Below are positions 17,863-24,817 of a stretch of DNA of 25,706 nt, in pieces; position 1 is the stretch's first letter, and every line of letters begins with the position of its first letter. Below the pieces are notes generated by a model. That model saw nothing but the letters and a program-made list of their open reading frames with translations. It did no database searches and had not been told where the DNA came from. Position numbers and translations under genes: made by a program. Source of the DNA: a virus; IMG/VR virus record IMGVR_UViG_3300038326_000105, positions 1 to 25,706 of that record, one strand, 5' to 3'.

Positions 17863-18335
17863 TCCATGTCCAGCAGTTCAGAGAATTAATTATAAAACCC
17901 ACTCTAGAACACATGGGCTTATATAGTCGCTCTGCTGAAAACCTGTTAGTTGGTACCGCGTTGGTTGAATCACGTCTTGAGTACTTGAAGCAGTTGCGAG
18001 GCGGCCCAGCACTCAGTGTATATCAGATTGAACCCACCACGCACGATGATATATGGCGCAGCTTTCTAACATTCAGCCCTCATCTGAGAGATAAAACAGT
18101 GGAGCTTTTAAGTCATCGCGCCACTATGCGAGAAGATAAATGTTCAGATTTAGTCGGTAACTTACCGTATTCCACCGCCATTGCGAGGCTGGTATACTAT
18201 CGTATACCACGAGCATTACCGGAAAGCACTGATATTCCAGGACTAGCCCAGTATTGGAAGAAACATTATAATACATACTTGGGCAAAGGCGATCCTTTGA
18301 GTTTCGTCGAAATTTATGAAACTTACGCGAGATAA
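17859..18335 (+). CDS. Lysozyme-like / transglycosylase-like protein (candidate cell wall hydrolase)
   Basis: 158 residues, ATGA-coupled to the upstream gene. The core reads LLVGTALVESRLEYLKQ (30-46), RGGPALSVYQIEP (47-59) and HDDIWRSFL (62-70). G-T-A-x-x-E-S followed about 20 residues later by (G/S)-x-x-Q-I matches the catalytic Glu (E37) and substrate-binding Gln (Q56) layout of the lysozyme/soluble lytic transglycosylase superfamily. Without signal peptide or membrane segment it would either act as endolysin with a holin or be virion-borne. The T7-type ejection protein in this genome lacks its transglycosylase domain, so this may be the virion wall-opening enzyme. Activity is inferred; the protein is short and diverged. 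Confidence 0.58.
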   Translation: MIHVQQFRELIIKPTLEHMGLYSRSAENLLVGTALVESRLEYLKQLRGGPALSVYQIEPTTHDDIWRSFLTFSPHLRDKTVELLSHRATMREDKCSDLVGNLPYSTAIARLVYYRIPRALPESTDIPGLAQYWKKHYNTYLGKGDPLSFVEIYETYAR

Positions 18336-18340
18336 TAATT

Positions 18341-18646
18341 ATGGCTGTATTGAATATCACGGAATTTGCGGAACAGGGAAAAGACGTTGCCAACAGAGTT
18401 ACACCCACAGGGGTCATGCCGCCCTTAGCCGTTCAGGAAATTACAGGCACCACCACATCGGTTGCCAGTGCGGAACTCAACGCTAAGACAACATTCGTTC
18501 GAGTAATATCCACAACTGCTGCACGTATTGAGTTTGGTACTGCGCCAATAGCGGACGGGTCTAGCACTCGAATAGCATTAGAATCCAGTGAGTCCTTTTC
18601 AGTTAGACCTAATCAATCACTTAAAATCGCAGTGAAGGACGCATAA
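18341..18646 (+). CDS. Small late virion-type hypothetical protein
   Basis: 101 residues. The body RVISTTAARIEFGTAPIADGS and then ESFSVRPNQSLKIAV is a beta-rich pattern I recall from small proteins of unknown function in many podophages, where a helical start is followed by strands ending in (V/I)-x-P-G/N-Q-x-(L/I)-K-I-A-V. Expected to be structural. It overlaps the next gene by one base (TAATG). Confidence 0.75.
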   Translation: MAVLNITEFAEQGKDVANRVTPTGVMPPLAVQEITGTTTSVASAELNAKTTFVRVISTTAARIEFGTAPIADGSSTRIALESSESFSVRPNQSLKIAVKDA

Positions 18647-19146
18647 TGGCTATTGATCCCAGAACATTAAACACGTTGGACTGGCTTGTTGAATTGGTTG
18701 CTGATGAATTGGTTGCCGCGCTTACTAATTCTGATTCTAAAAAGAATCTAAAAGCTCAAAAGGCTGAAAGTACACGAATCGCTAAACTCGTAAAAGAGTA
18801 TGAGGAGATTGTATCAATTGCAAACAATCGAATTGCTGAAGCCGATGAGAAGGACTTGGCAGCGGCTAGCGAATTAGCCTATGCAAAAGAGATGGCTGAA
18901 ACAGCAAGGATCGATAGAATGGCTGTGGATAACGACAGGTCTCAATTAGACAAGGATGTGGAGGAGTTCACTACTCATCGCACTGCTGAATTGAAAGCTT
19001 TCGGTGTGTCTAAAAAGAAAGCCTCGGAAGACGCAAGCCTGGCTAGAAACATGCTTGTAGCTGTTGAGAAACGTGAGGCTGCAGTTGGTAAGATGGAAGC
19101 AGACCTTGCAGAGAAGATGGCTAAACTTAAAGCCATAACAGGATGA
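18646..19146 (+). CDS. Coiled-coil hypothetical protein
   Basis: 166 residues. Begins MAIDPRTLNTLDWLVELVAD, then almost entirely charged helix (Lys, Glu, Ala) with heptad-like spacing through residues 30-160, for example RIAKLVKEYEEIVSIANNRI. No membrane segment, no Cys. The first 20 residues are amphipathic and may dock to a partner. Overlaps neighbours at both ends by one to four bases (TAATG, ATGA), so it belongs to the late operon. Function not recognised; a scaffold, tail or spanin-associated role are all possible. Confidence 0.75.
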   Translation: MAIDPRTLNTLDWLVELVADELVAALTNSDSKKNLKAQKAESTRIAKLVKEYEEIVSIANNRIAEADEKDLAAASELAYAKEMAETARIDRMAVDNDRSQLDKDVEEFTTHRTAELKAFGVSKKKASEDASLARNMLVAVEKREAAVGKMEADLAEKMAKLKAITG

Positions 19147-19493
19147 ATAGAATTCCTGCGTACCATTGGGATGATGAGCGGCGTGGTTACATACTTGATC
19201 AGAATGTATCGTATTATAGTCCTCGTTATAATAAAACCGTTTACATGAAACGTGGTGATTTTTCAGACGGCGCAACCGGCGCCTTTGATATTAACTCACT
19301 TGGCTGGTGGGTGCATGATCAACTCTGCAATACAGGCAAATGGAGCGATAACTCTGAATGTAACAACTGGCAGGCATCAACCGTTCTTTCAGATATTTTG
19401 AGCGAAGAGGGACGATGGGTTCGACGTGTTACATGGTGGGTTGCAACCTGGGCACGCGGCGGTGGTGAAGCACGTAAGAATGGCATGTGGTGA
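19143..19493 (+). CDS. DUF1353-like phage protein
   Basis: 116 residues, ATGA overlap with the upstream gene. It carries the pattern (K)RGDFSDGATGAF near residues 36-47, then WWVHDQLCNTG with a His-Asp pair around 57-60, and ends with RRVTWWVATWARGGG. DUF1353 proteins have the layout G-F-x-T/S-D-x-A/G-S..AxxxHDxLY, which this matches with replacements. They recur in phage late or lysis regions; their activity is not known to me. No signal peptide. Fairly confident about the family, none about function. Confidence 0.66.
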   Translation: MNRIPAYHWDDERRGYILDQNVSYYSPRYNKTVYMKRGDFSDGATGAFDINSLGWWVHDQLCNTGKWSDNSECNNWQASTVLSDILSEEGRWVRRVTWWVATWARGGGEARKNGMW

Positions 19494-19762
19494 TGAGACT
19501 TGATAAATCAATCACTGTCAGCGACATATTGACAGTTCTTATAATCGGTGGAACATCGATTAGTTTAATGTTCAATATCAGCGGTCGAGTTGATTTAAAT
19601 AAGCAATCTGTTGATACAGTGGCTGGGGATTTAGTAGAGCATAAACGCCTTGAAGCTGCGTCACTTACTGAAGTTAAGCAAGAAATTAAATCGCTGAGAG
19701 CTGAAAGCAAGCAAGATTTTATACTGGTTAATCAGAAGTTAGATAGAAATTACAGGCGCTAA
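19493..19762 (+). CDS. Single-pass membrane protein with coiled coil (lysis-region candidate)
   Basis: 89 residues from the ATG at 19493, which overlaps the previous TGA (TGATG); two GTG codons just upstream are in frame but less likely. Residues 9-28 (SDILTVLIIGGTSISLMF) make one membrane helix; residues 32-85 are charged heptad-like helix (LTEVKQEIKSLRAESKQDF). A positively charged short N-terminus suggests the tail faces the periplasm. This is the architecture of inner-membrane spanins of the Rz type and also of some small holins; neither is proven. It follows a lysozyme-like gene four genes upstream, so a lysis role is reasonable. Confidence 0.6.
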   Translation: MRLDKSITVSDILTVLIIGGTSISLMFNISGRVDLNKQSVDTVAGDLVEHKRLEAASLTEVKQEIKSLRAESKQDFILVNQKLDRNYRR

Positions 19763-19953
19763 TCGTGCGTATGCTGGTGTCATTGAGTGGGAAGCCGCAA
19801 CCCCAAGTGGCAACAACATAGTGATTGTGTAAATGGCTAGAACTAGACTAGGTTTGTACGCTTGTATCCGAATGCCTTATGGTAGCTTTGCTGGTAAGTC
19901 ACCAGACGCAACAAAGGTAAACGATTTATGCGCCAGATGGGTCGGGGAATGTC
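19763..19953. other. Junction between convergent late and replication genes
   Basis: 191 bases between the last well-supported + gene and the stop of the last - gene. No RNA gene, tRNA cloverleaf or strong terminator is seen. An open + frame from 19743 to TAA 19830-19832 reads like a protein end (see findings) but has no start codon. An inverted repeat CGGGG (19943-19947) / CCCCG (19968-19972) with inner TGTC/GACA arms spans the stop codon of the minus-strand gene. Confidence 0.5.
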
Positions 19954-20160
19954 TTAGACAATCATGCCCCCGTTACGTAGAACGTTTTTTCTCATCTCTC
20001 GCCAATATGGAAACCGGTTATCGCATCGTGAAATGACCATATCTATTCGTTGAACTGATATATTCACGTAATCTTTAATCGATTCGCCAGGCTTAAGCGC
20101 GTCTCTGGCATACGCGACCGCTTCTTTATTTTCATGATTTAATATTTTCGGATCACCCAT
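19954..20160 (-). CDS. Small hypothetical protein at the end of the replication operon
   Basis: 68 residues on the minus strand, beginning 10 bases after the polymerase stop. Sequence opens MGDPKILNHENKEAVAYARD, continues ALKPGESIKDYVNISVQRID and ends with NGGMIV. It is hydrophilic and mostly helical with a normal residue balance, which favours it over a competing + frame (19833-20036) that lacks a ribosome site and has odd composition. The ribosome site is weak (GAGAG about 10 bases upstream), so it may be translated by coupling. Function not recognised. Confidence 0.55.
   Translation of the reverse strand: MGDPKILNHENKEAVAYARDALKPGESIKDYVNISVQRIDMVISRCDNRFPYWREMRKNVLRNGGMIV
19971..19990 (+). 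terminator. Weak candidate terminator for late transcripts
   Basis: CGTT (19971-19974), loop ACGTAG, AACG (19981-19984) and then six T. Only four pairs, so efficiency is doubtful, but it is the only hairpin plus T-run on the + strand beyond the last late gene; it lies inside the minus-strand 68-residue gene. Confidence 0.3.
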
Positions 20161-20170
20161 TAGTTTACTC

Positions 20171-22120
20171 TCATTTTATTATTAGTTTGTTTGCTTCGTT
20201 AATGTAATATTCGTAGTTCAAATTATTCCAATCAAACGCGCTCATGCGATTACACTCTGCAACGCTGTGACCTGTGGAAATTCCCGTTTCCACATCTCCT
20301 TCGTACTTTGCTTTATTTTTCGTGTGTATGCGCTCATCCCATACGCCAACACCTATGGTCTGTAACACCTCGTTATAATAAGAATCGGTTAATTTATTGG
20401 CCCGTTTATAATGACCAACCACACCACGACTGGGTGCTATCTTCACCAGTGACCCACCCTGTTTTGCAACGTGGTATCTAGTCAATGTTTGCTGTGGCAT
20501 ATCCACACCCCATTGCGCCCAACGCAGCACTAGACGGTTAGAACGTGGCACTTTAGCGCGTAAGCAAAAATCATAAGCGTTGGTGTGGCATGTGATAAAT
20601 TCACGAACATCCACACCATGCACCATGTGTTGCTCTACCGCTTTGGCAACCACCATTGCTGATTGATTCTGGTGATGCTCCCTGTCGTACTCGTATGCTC
20701 CTTTGCGTTTCAGATCACCGGAACCAGCGTACTCTGCAATGTAATTATTAACGTCTCGAATCCAGAACCTAGAATATTGTGCTTCTTCTAGTTCTAGTTG
20801 TGTCAGTTGCTCCCATTTCTTACAGATCACCCTTGATTGAGCGATGCGAGCATTCGGGCAACGGTACGTTACGCCATCCGTGTTGCACTGGATTATTTCC
20901 ATGCCTGGTATGCGTAACAATTCCTCAACTAACATACACAACAACAACTGACCATTGATGGTGGTCATCATGGTATACGCTGGATCGTAGAACGGTGAGT
21001 ACTTATTATTTGAATCACCGTACACACCGTTAAGTGCCAGTTTTAACGATTCGTTTTCAGGCGTTCCTTTTGCGTGAGTCTTACGTTGCTGGTAAACATC
21101 CAGGTAAATATCACAGAATTCACGCCCAAGATGCTTGGGATACATACCATTTTGTATGGCTAGATTTGGATAGTAACTGGCAACGTCCACGTCAATAACG
21201 GTATGCGTTTCGTTGCTTACCACTAATTGACGGTCAACGCTGGCATGTAGTCCACCAGCGCCAAACACATAATCTAGACCATCGATAGTTGCGGTTAAAT
21301 CATTAAACACTCCTTTGGTTTCAGTGATTGTTTTGCCTTTGAAGTAATCTAGAATGCGATTGAACTCAGGATTAACGAATTCGACATAATTAAAAATCAA
21401 ATCTTTTAAGTGAATCGATGACCTTAGTGTTTGCTTGGGTTGTTTTTTACCACCCACACGACTGAAGCATTCAATCCCCTTGCGTTCCAGCTCCATGACA
21501 AAAAAATCTTTGCCGATTTTAGTATCGTTATGGTTTGTAAAATCACGGTTGTATCGTTTTGATAGCACCTCCCTGAACTGAATCATATGCAACGTTAATT
21601 CATAAAACTCAACAGTGGCTTTAATATCGTGCCAGTTATAACTAATCAGCACGTCCTTCTGTTCGTCATTTAACGCTACGCCAACGGGGAACGGTAGGTC
21701 TTGTATATCATCCATCCTCATCGCAAATTCAAGCGCCTTTAATGATGTTGAGCGCGCTTTGTTATCGAAATGATGGATTTCAAACAAGTCAATTTGCGTT
21801 ACAGCCCTGTCGTCTGGCCAAACTGCGTGGGCAAATGAATCACCTTTAATGATTGCCATAGCTTTGTTATAAATATCAGCCACCGTAATACATGCACCGG
21901 TTAAAATCGCATGTATTACGGGGTAATCAAAGCCCACGTTATTAAAACCCACCATTTGAGCGCCACACTTTTGCAAGTCTGCTATAAACGACTTAAACGA
22001 AAGTGTGTCATCGCGGCGGTCAGAAATTTCAAACATCCAATGCGTGCCAGTAGCAATATGCTCAATGGCACACGTAAAAATGTTAGGGTAAGTTTCAATG
22101 TCATAAGCGTAGATATTCAT
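20171..22120 (-). CDS. Family B DNA polymerase with proofreading domain
   Basis: 649 residues, replicative polymerase. Exonuclease motifs: Exo I D7-I-E9 (YAYDIETYPN), Exo II NNVGFDYP with D65, Exo III YNWHD with D165. Polymerase motifs: A DVDVASYYPN with catalytic D312 in D-V-A-S-Y-Y-P; B K360-LALNGVYGD; C C-N413-T-D415-G-V. Motif C has Asn in place of the first Asp of the usual D-T-D, while the essential second Asp is kept; a compact phage-type family B enzyme is the best call. It is short, with few insertions. Residues 594-599 carry the motif WDERIH, also in the first protein of the operon. Start ATG directly follows TGATAA after the ssDNA-binding-like gene; no separate ribosome site was obvious. 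Confidence 0.9.
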   Translation of the reverse strand: MNIYAYDIETYPNIFTCAIEHIATGTHWMFEISDRRDDTLSFKSFIADLQKCGAQMVGFNNVGFDYPVIHAILTGACITVADIYNKAMAIIKGDSFAHAVWPDDRAVTQIDLFEIHHFDNKARSTSLKALEFAMRMDDIQDLPFPVGVALNDEQKDVLISYNWHDIKATVEFYELTLHMIQFREVLSKRYNRDFTNHNDTKIGKDFFVMELERKGIECFSRVGGKKQPKQTLRSSIHLKDLIFNYVEFVNPEFNRILDYFKGKTITETKGVFNDLTATIDGLDYVFGAGGLHASVDRQLVVSNETHTVIDVDVASYYPNLAIQNGMYPKHLGREFCDIYLDVYQQRKTHAKGTPENESLKLALNGVYGDSNNKYSPFYDPAYTMMTTINGQLLLCMLVEELLRIPGMEIIQCNTDGVTYRCPNARIAQSRVICKKWEQLTQLELEEAQYSRFWIRDVNNYIAEYAGSGDLKRKGAYEYDREHHQNQSAMVVAKAVEQHMVHGVDVREFITCHTNAYDFCLRAKVPRSNRLVLRWAQWGVDMPQQTLTRYHVAKQGGSLVKIAPSRGVVGHYKRANKLTDSYYNEVLQTIGVGVWDERIHTKNKAKYEGDVETGISTGHSVAECNRMSAFDWNNLNYEYYINEANKLIIK

Positions 22121-22123
22121 TTA

Positions 22124-23017
22124 TCAGACCTTGGTCAAGCCAGCCAATGCCGCTTCAGTCCAACCAGGCATGCTCAACAGTTCAGAACGACTGAACACCC
22201 GACCTTGCAATTCATATTGATCTTCAGCGGGTGGTTGTATCAGGTCTGTCGCAGGCGGTGCCATCGGTGCCATCGGTGCCATCGGTGCCATCGGTGCTGC
22301 AGGCGGTGCCATCGGTGCCATCGGTGCCATCGGTGCCATCGGTGCCATCGGTGCTGCAGGCGGTGCCATACCAGCCGGAGGTGTTGCGCTCATTCCTGCT
22401 GGTGCTGGTGCTGCCCCAAAGCCTGCGGCACGAGGATCGGCACCACCTTTGATTTCATCACCATAACCACTAAACGCAATCATGTTGTGGTTCAGAAAAA
22501 CACCAGGGTTTTGCATGTTCGTGTTGGCATTAACGCTACCATTCACTTGCACGAAATAACCACGTTTAATCATCGGTTCTAATAGTGGTTCTGTACCATC
22601 ATTATTGAAACATGACGGAGCAAAACCGTTCGAGAAGTGCAGAACCCAATGACCAGCCCAGCCCTCGTTATCACAAGGCTTCTTACCAACGGTGTTGGGA
22701 ATCTGACTATCGCCATCCGAAACCTTAAACGCGAAGTTTCGACCTTGAAGTAATTGACCTGTGGCCGGATCAAATAACGCAGGGCAACCACCCCTGGCCA
22801 CTTGCATGATCTTAGCACCCCATTCTTCCTGCTCCCACGGCACGTTTGGTGTTTTAGCAACCGCTAGACCAATGTAAAACTGCACTGTTGGTTGACCAGC
22901 GTTGGGGCCTGACTTAATAAGCCTTGGCGCACCACTCGCGTCCTTATCGTTACCTTTGTAAACATCGCCTGAAACAATACGACCAACGGGTGTTGTAAAT
23001 GTAATTAAATCTGTCAT
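22124..23017 (-). CDS. DUF2815 ssDNA-binding-like protein with Met-Ala-Pro repeat linker
   Basis: 297 residues. DUF2815 proteins lie between DUF2800 nucleases and DNA polymerases in phage replication clusters and are regarded as single-strand DNA-binding-like. The N-terminal 190 residues form the domain: GRIVSGDVYKGNDKDASGAP, QPTVQFYIGLAV, GHWVLHFSNGFAP, KRGYFVQVNGSVNANTNMQN, PGVFLNHNMIAFSGYGDEI. Residues 195-262 are a disordered Ala/Pro/Met linker with tandem Met-Ala-Pro units (217-255) encoded by 9-base repeats. The C-terminus (QYELQGRVFSRSELLSMPGW, AALAGLTKV) is a small ordered tail that may hold partners, as bacterial SSB tails do. Starts within ATGA after the nuclease gene, so translation is coupled. 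Confidence 0.85.
   Translation of the reverse strand: MTDLITFTTPVGRIVSGDVYKGNDKDASGAPRLIKSGPNAGQPTVQFYIGLAVAKTPNVPWEQEEWGAKIMQVARGGCPALFDPATGQLLQGRNFAFKVSDGDSQIPNTVGKKPCDNEGWAGHWVLHFSNGFAPSCFNNDGTEPLLEPMIKRGYFVQVNGSVNANTNMQNPGVFLNHNMIAFSGYGDEIKGGADPRAAGFGAAPAPAGMSATPPAGMAPPAAPMAPMAPMAPMAPMAPPAAPMAPMAPMAPMAPPATDLIQPPAEDQYELQGRVFSRSELLSMPGWTEAALAGLTKV
22257..22370. repeat. 9-base tandem repeat (minisatellite) within the ssDNA-binding-like gene
   Basis: On the + strand: four copies of GGTGCCATC (22257-22292), GGTGCTGCAGGC (22293-22304), five copies of GGTGCCATC (22305-22349), GGTGCTGCAGGC (22350-22361), then GGTGCCATA. Copies are identical. On the coding strand each 9-mer encodes Met-Ala-Pro. 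Perfect identity of copies points to recent expansion by slippage or unequal exchange. Confidence 0.95.
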
Positions 23018-24153
23018 TTTTTAAATGCCTCTTGTGCTTGTAATGTGTCATCTTCGACAACGTTAAAACCTGTAACAGGAGTCTCACTATACAAAGATAT
23101 GACCGCATCGTCAATACCTAATTTCTTCGCTTGTGATGGTGTTAGAAGTTGCATATCCTTGCGTAACTGAACACCCGTTAAATCTCCAACCATAGCAACG
23201 GTGTTTAAATCTGTGCCAGCCTTCCATCGTTTACGTCCATGTTTCTGTTTTGCTGAGAACCCTGGTATCGCACTACCACCGCGTAATTTAGACTCAATTT
23301 CCGATTCAATAGCAGTCAGCCTGTATTTAAACAACTGCTCCATTCGACGTAGCAACTTCAGCTCGGTAGAAAGACCTTGTTCATCAAGAGTCATAGGTAC
23401 AGACTCTGTTATCACATCGATGGCGTTATAAACAGTGCTTGATAGTGATCGACACAGGTGACGTGCTGAACAATATCTACAGTGAGTACCACTTACGCAA
23501 TTAGGTTGTTCACCCATGGCAAGGTGTGCAGCAACACTAAGATCGGCAATCAACGGGTTTAAATGTTTGCTGGTAATCTGCCATTTTCGCACTGAGCCAA
23601 GTGGATGGCTGGCTCGTGGTTGTACGATTTTCAGTGTAATATTGACTTCACTCAGACCCAAAGCCGAAACTATCCCTGCAGCGTAAATCATAAGCTGAGG
23701 ATTCTTAATCACCTCAACTAAGCCATGACCGAATTTTAAATCCCAGACCGTTAAATGATTAGCTTGAGCATCATATATATAAGCATCCGGTGTGCCTGAC
23801 ATACCAGGGTAAATCAACTCAAGGTCAACACGCTGCTCAATTTGCAACGCTGGCAATGTGGCACCTCCTCTTACAGATTTTAAAACATCTGTAACGTATG
23901 TATCGACACCGTCCCACATTTCATCAGTTATCAGCACATCGTTTTCAGCCATTGAACCGACATATTCCTGCTTAAGAGGTGCAATAGGTGCTAGCTTTGA
24001 CCAGTGGTCTAGAACCTGTTCAGCTAACCAGTGGGCGGCCGTTCCTTCTTCGGCTGCTTCGCTTGGTTCCTGCTCTGGCGCGTTGACTTGCATACGATGC
24101 GAGCCGTGGCACACACTCCACTGGTGTGCGCCTGATGGGCGAGGTGGGTTCAT
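23014..24153 (-). CDS. DUF2800 Cas4/RecB-type nuclease with iron-sulfur cysteines
   Basis: 379 residues, ATGA overlap with both neighbours. The nuclease core is visible: EEGTAAHWLAE (His41 motif), GTPDAYIYD with D123, VWDLKFGHG with D138-x-K140, and NPQLMIYAAG with Q153 and Y157, the PD-(D/E)XK layout of RecB/Cas4 enzymes. Cysteines C15 and C225-x2-C228-x5-C234 match the 4Fe-4S arrangement of Cas4 and AddB. Such proteins may degrade or process DNA ends together with phage ssDNA-binding proteins during recombination or host takeover. The last 80 residues are Lys-rich (KQKHGRKRWKAG). Family call from known DUF2800 features; biochemical activity inferred. Confidence 0.88.
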   Translation of the reverse strand: MNPPRPSGAHQWSVCHGSHRMQVNAPEQEPSEAAEEGTAAHWLAEQVLDHWSKLAPIAPLKQEYVGSMAENDVLITDEMWDGVDTYVTDVLKSVRGGATLPALQIEQRVDLELIYPGMSGTPDAYIYDAQANHLTVWDLKFGHGLVEVIKNPQLMIYAAGIVSALGLSEVNITLKIVQPRASHPLGSVRKWQITSKHLNPLIADLSVAAHLAMGEQPNCVSGTHCRYCSARHLCRSLSSTVYNAIDVITESVPMTLDEQGLSTELKLLRRMEQLFKYRLTAIESEIESKLRGGSAIPGFSAKQKHGRKRWKAGTDLNTVAMVGDLTGVQLRKDMQLLTPSQAKKLGIDDAVISLYSETPVTGFNVVEDDTLQAQEAFKK

Positions 24154-24752
24154 TGTGATAATTCCGCATAGATGACAGGTATCAAATGGGTTTTATCGCT
24201 ATTCAGCAATTCAGCAACGTTATTTATATCGTGCTTATAGATCATTGAATCGATTTCTTCAGTACTTGCGCTGCCCGATGTTATTTTTTCGGTGATCACT
24301 GCCATTAACTGAGGAAATGTTATTTCTTCGTCAATTGGTTTTAATATTTCATGTTCAGGCACCGAGTTAGGCTGTCTAATTTGATCGATATACGTTTGCC
24401 ATTCCGACTCGTCTATGTCATTAGGCTTACGTTTGATGCGCCACGTGCCATCCTGGTTGAACGTTTTTCCACGTGAGTGAATGCGCTCGTCCCACTCGTC
24501 ACCGTTTTTATCCACTGTTGGACCTGATAATTCTGGTTGTACATCGAATCCCTCTGGTTCTGGTGGTGTGACGACGAACGCATCAGTCTTCTCAAAATCT
24601 ATGGTGACACCAGGGCATTCAGGACTTGTGAACGTACCCTGTGGGTATTCTGAAACAGGTGGCTCTACAACCACTGGTTCAGGTGCAACTGACATTGAAC
24701 TTAACAACTGATACAGCTCACTAATATCTTCCACTTCTATCTTAATAGTCAT
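24150..24752 (-). CDS. Hypothetical protein with WDERIH motif, first gene of the replication operon
   Basis: 200 residues; ATG with AAGG 9 bases upstream and a promoter about 37 bases upstream. Acidic, with a Pro/Val-rich disordered part (residues 20-80) and a conserved-looking core D-K-N-G-D-E-W-D-E-R-I-H-S-R-G-K...D-G-T-W-R-I-K-R-K-P (81-110). Similar WDxRIH..K..DG.W..(R/K)R strings occur, as I recall, in other phage proteins of unknown function. The same six residues WDERIH recur in the DNA polymerase of this operon. C-terminal residues 130-200 are helical. Role unknown; a replication accessory or interaction factor is plausible. It ends in ATGA before the nuclease gene. Confidence 0.72.
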   Translation of the reverse strand: MTIKIEVEDISELYQLLSSMSVAPEPVVVEPPVSEYPQGTFTSPECPGVTIDFEKTDAFVVTPPEPEGFDVQPELSGPTVDKNGDEWDERIHSRGKTFNQDGTWRIKRKPNDIDESEWQTYIDQIRQPNSVPEHEILKPIDEEITFPQLMAVITEKITSGSASTEEIDSMIYKHDINNVAELLNSDKTHLIPVIYAELSQ

Positions 24753-24801
24753 TTATTTAAACCTTGTTTTGAACTTGACGGAGTAGCCATGTTATGCGAC
24801 C
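24753..24801. other. Divergent gap between replication operon and helicase
   Basis: 49 bases separate the divergent starts. It holds the -10 element of the minus-strand promoter and a GGAG (24780-24783) that on the + strand is 5 bases before an ATG at 24789, which is not the helicase frame. A + strand TTGACG (24775-24780) has no convincing -10 element. Confidence 0.5.
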
Positions 24802-24817
24802 ATGACCGGCATGTCAA
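24789..24817 (-). promoter_or_regulatory. Sigma70-type promoter of the replication operon
   Basis: Read on the minus strand: perfect TTGACA (24817-24812), a 17-base spacer, TAACAT (24794-24789, 4 of 6 to TATAAT). Transcription would begin near 24782, about 30 bases before the ATG at 24752. The -35 box overlaps the start of the divergent helicase gene. Confidence 0.72.

Noticed and set aside
19833-20036. 67-residue + frame at the convergent junction
   Set aside because: No ribosome site, unusual Cys/Arg-rich composition, and overlap with a better-looking minus-strand frame at 19954-20160.
22257-22370. Possible CRISPR array
   Set aside because: Units are 9 bases, directly tandem, with no spacers, and in frame with a coding gene.
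21911-22582. 223-residue + frame with Arg-Cys-His repeats
   Set aside because: It is the antisense reading of the 9-base repeat and of the start of the polymerase and end of the ssDNA-binding-like gene; composition is unnatural and both minus-strand genes are well supported.
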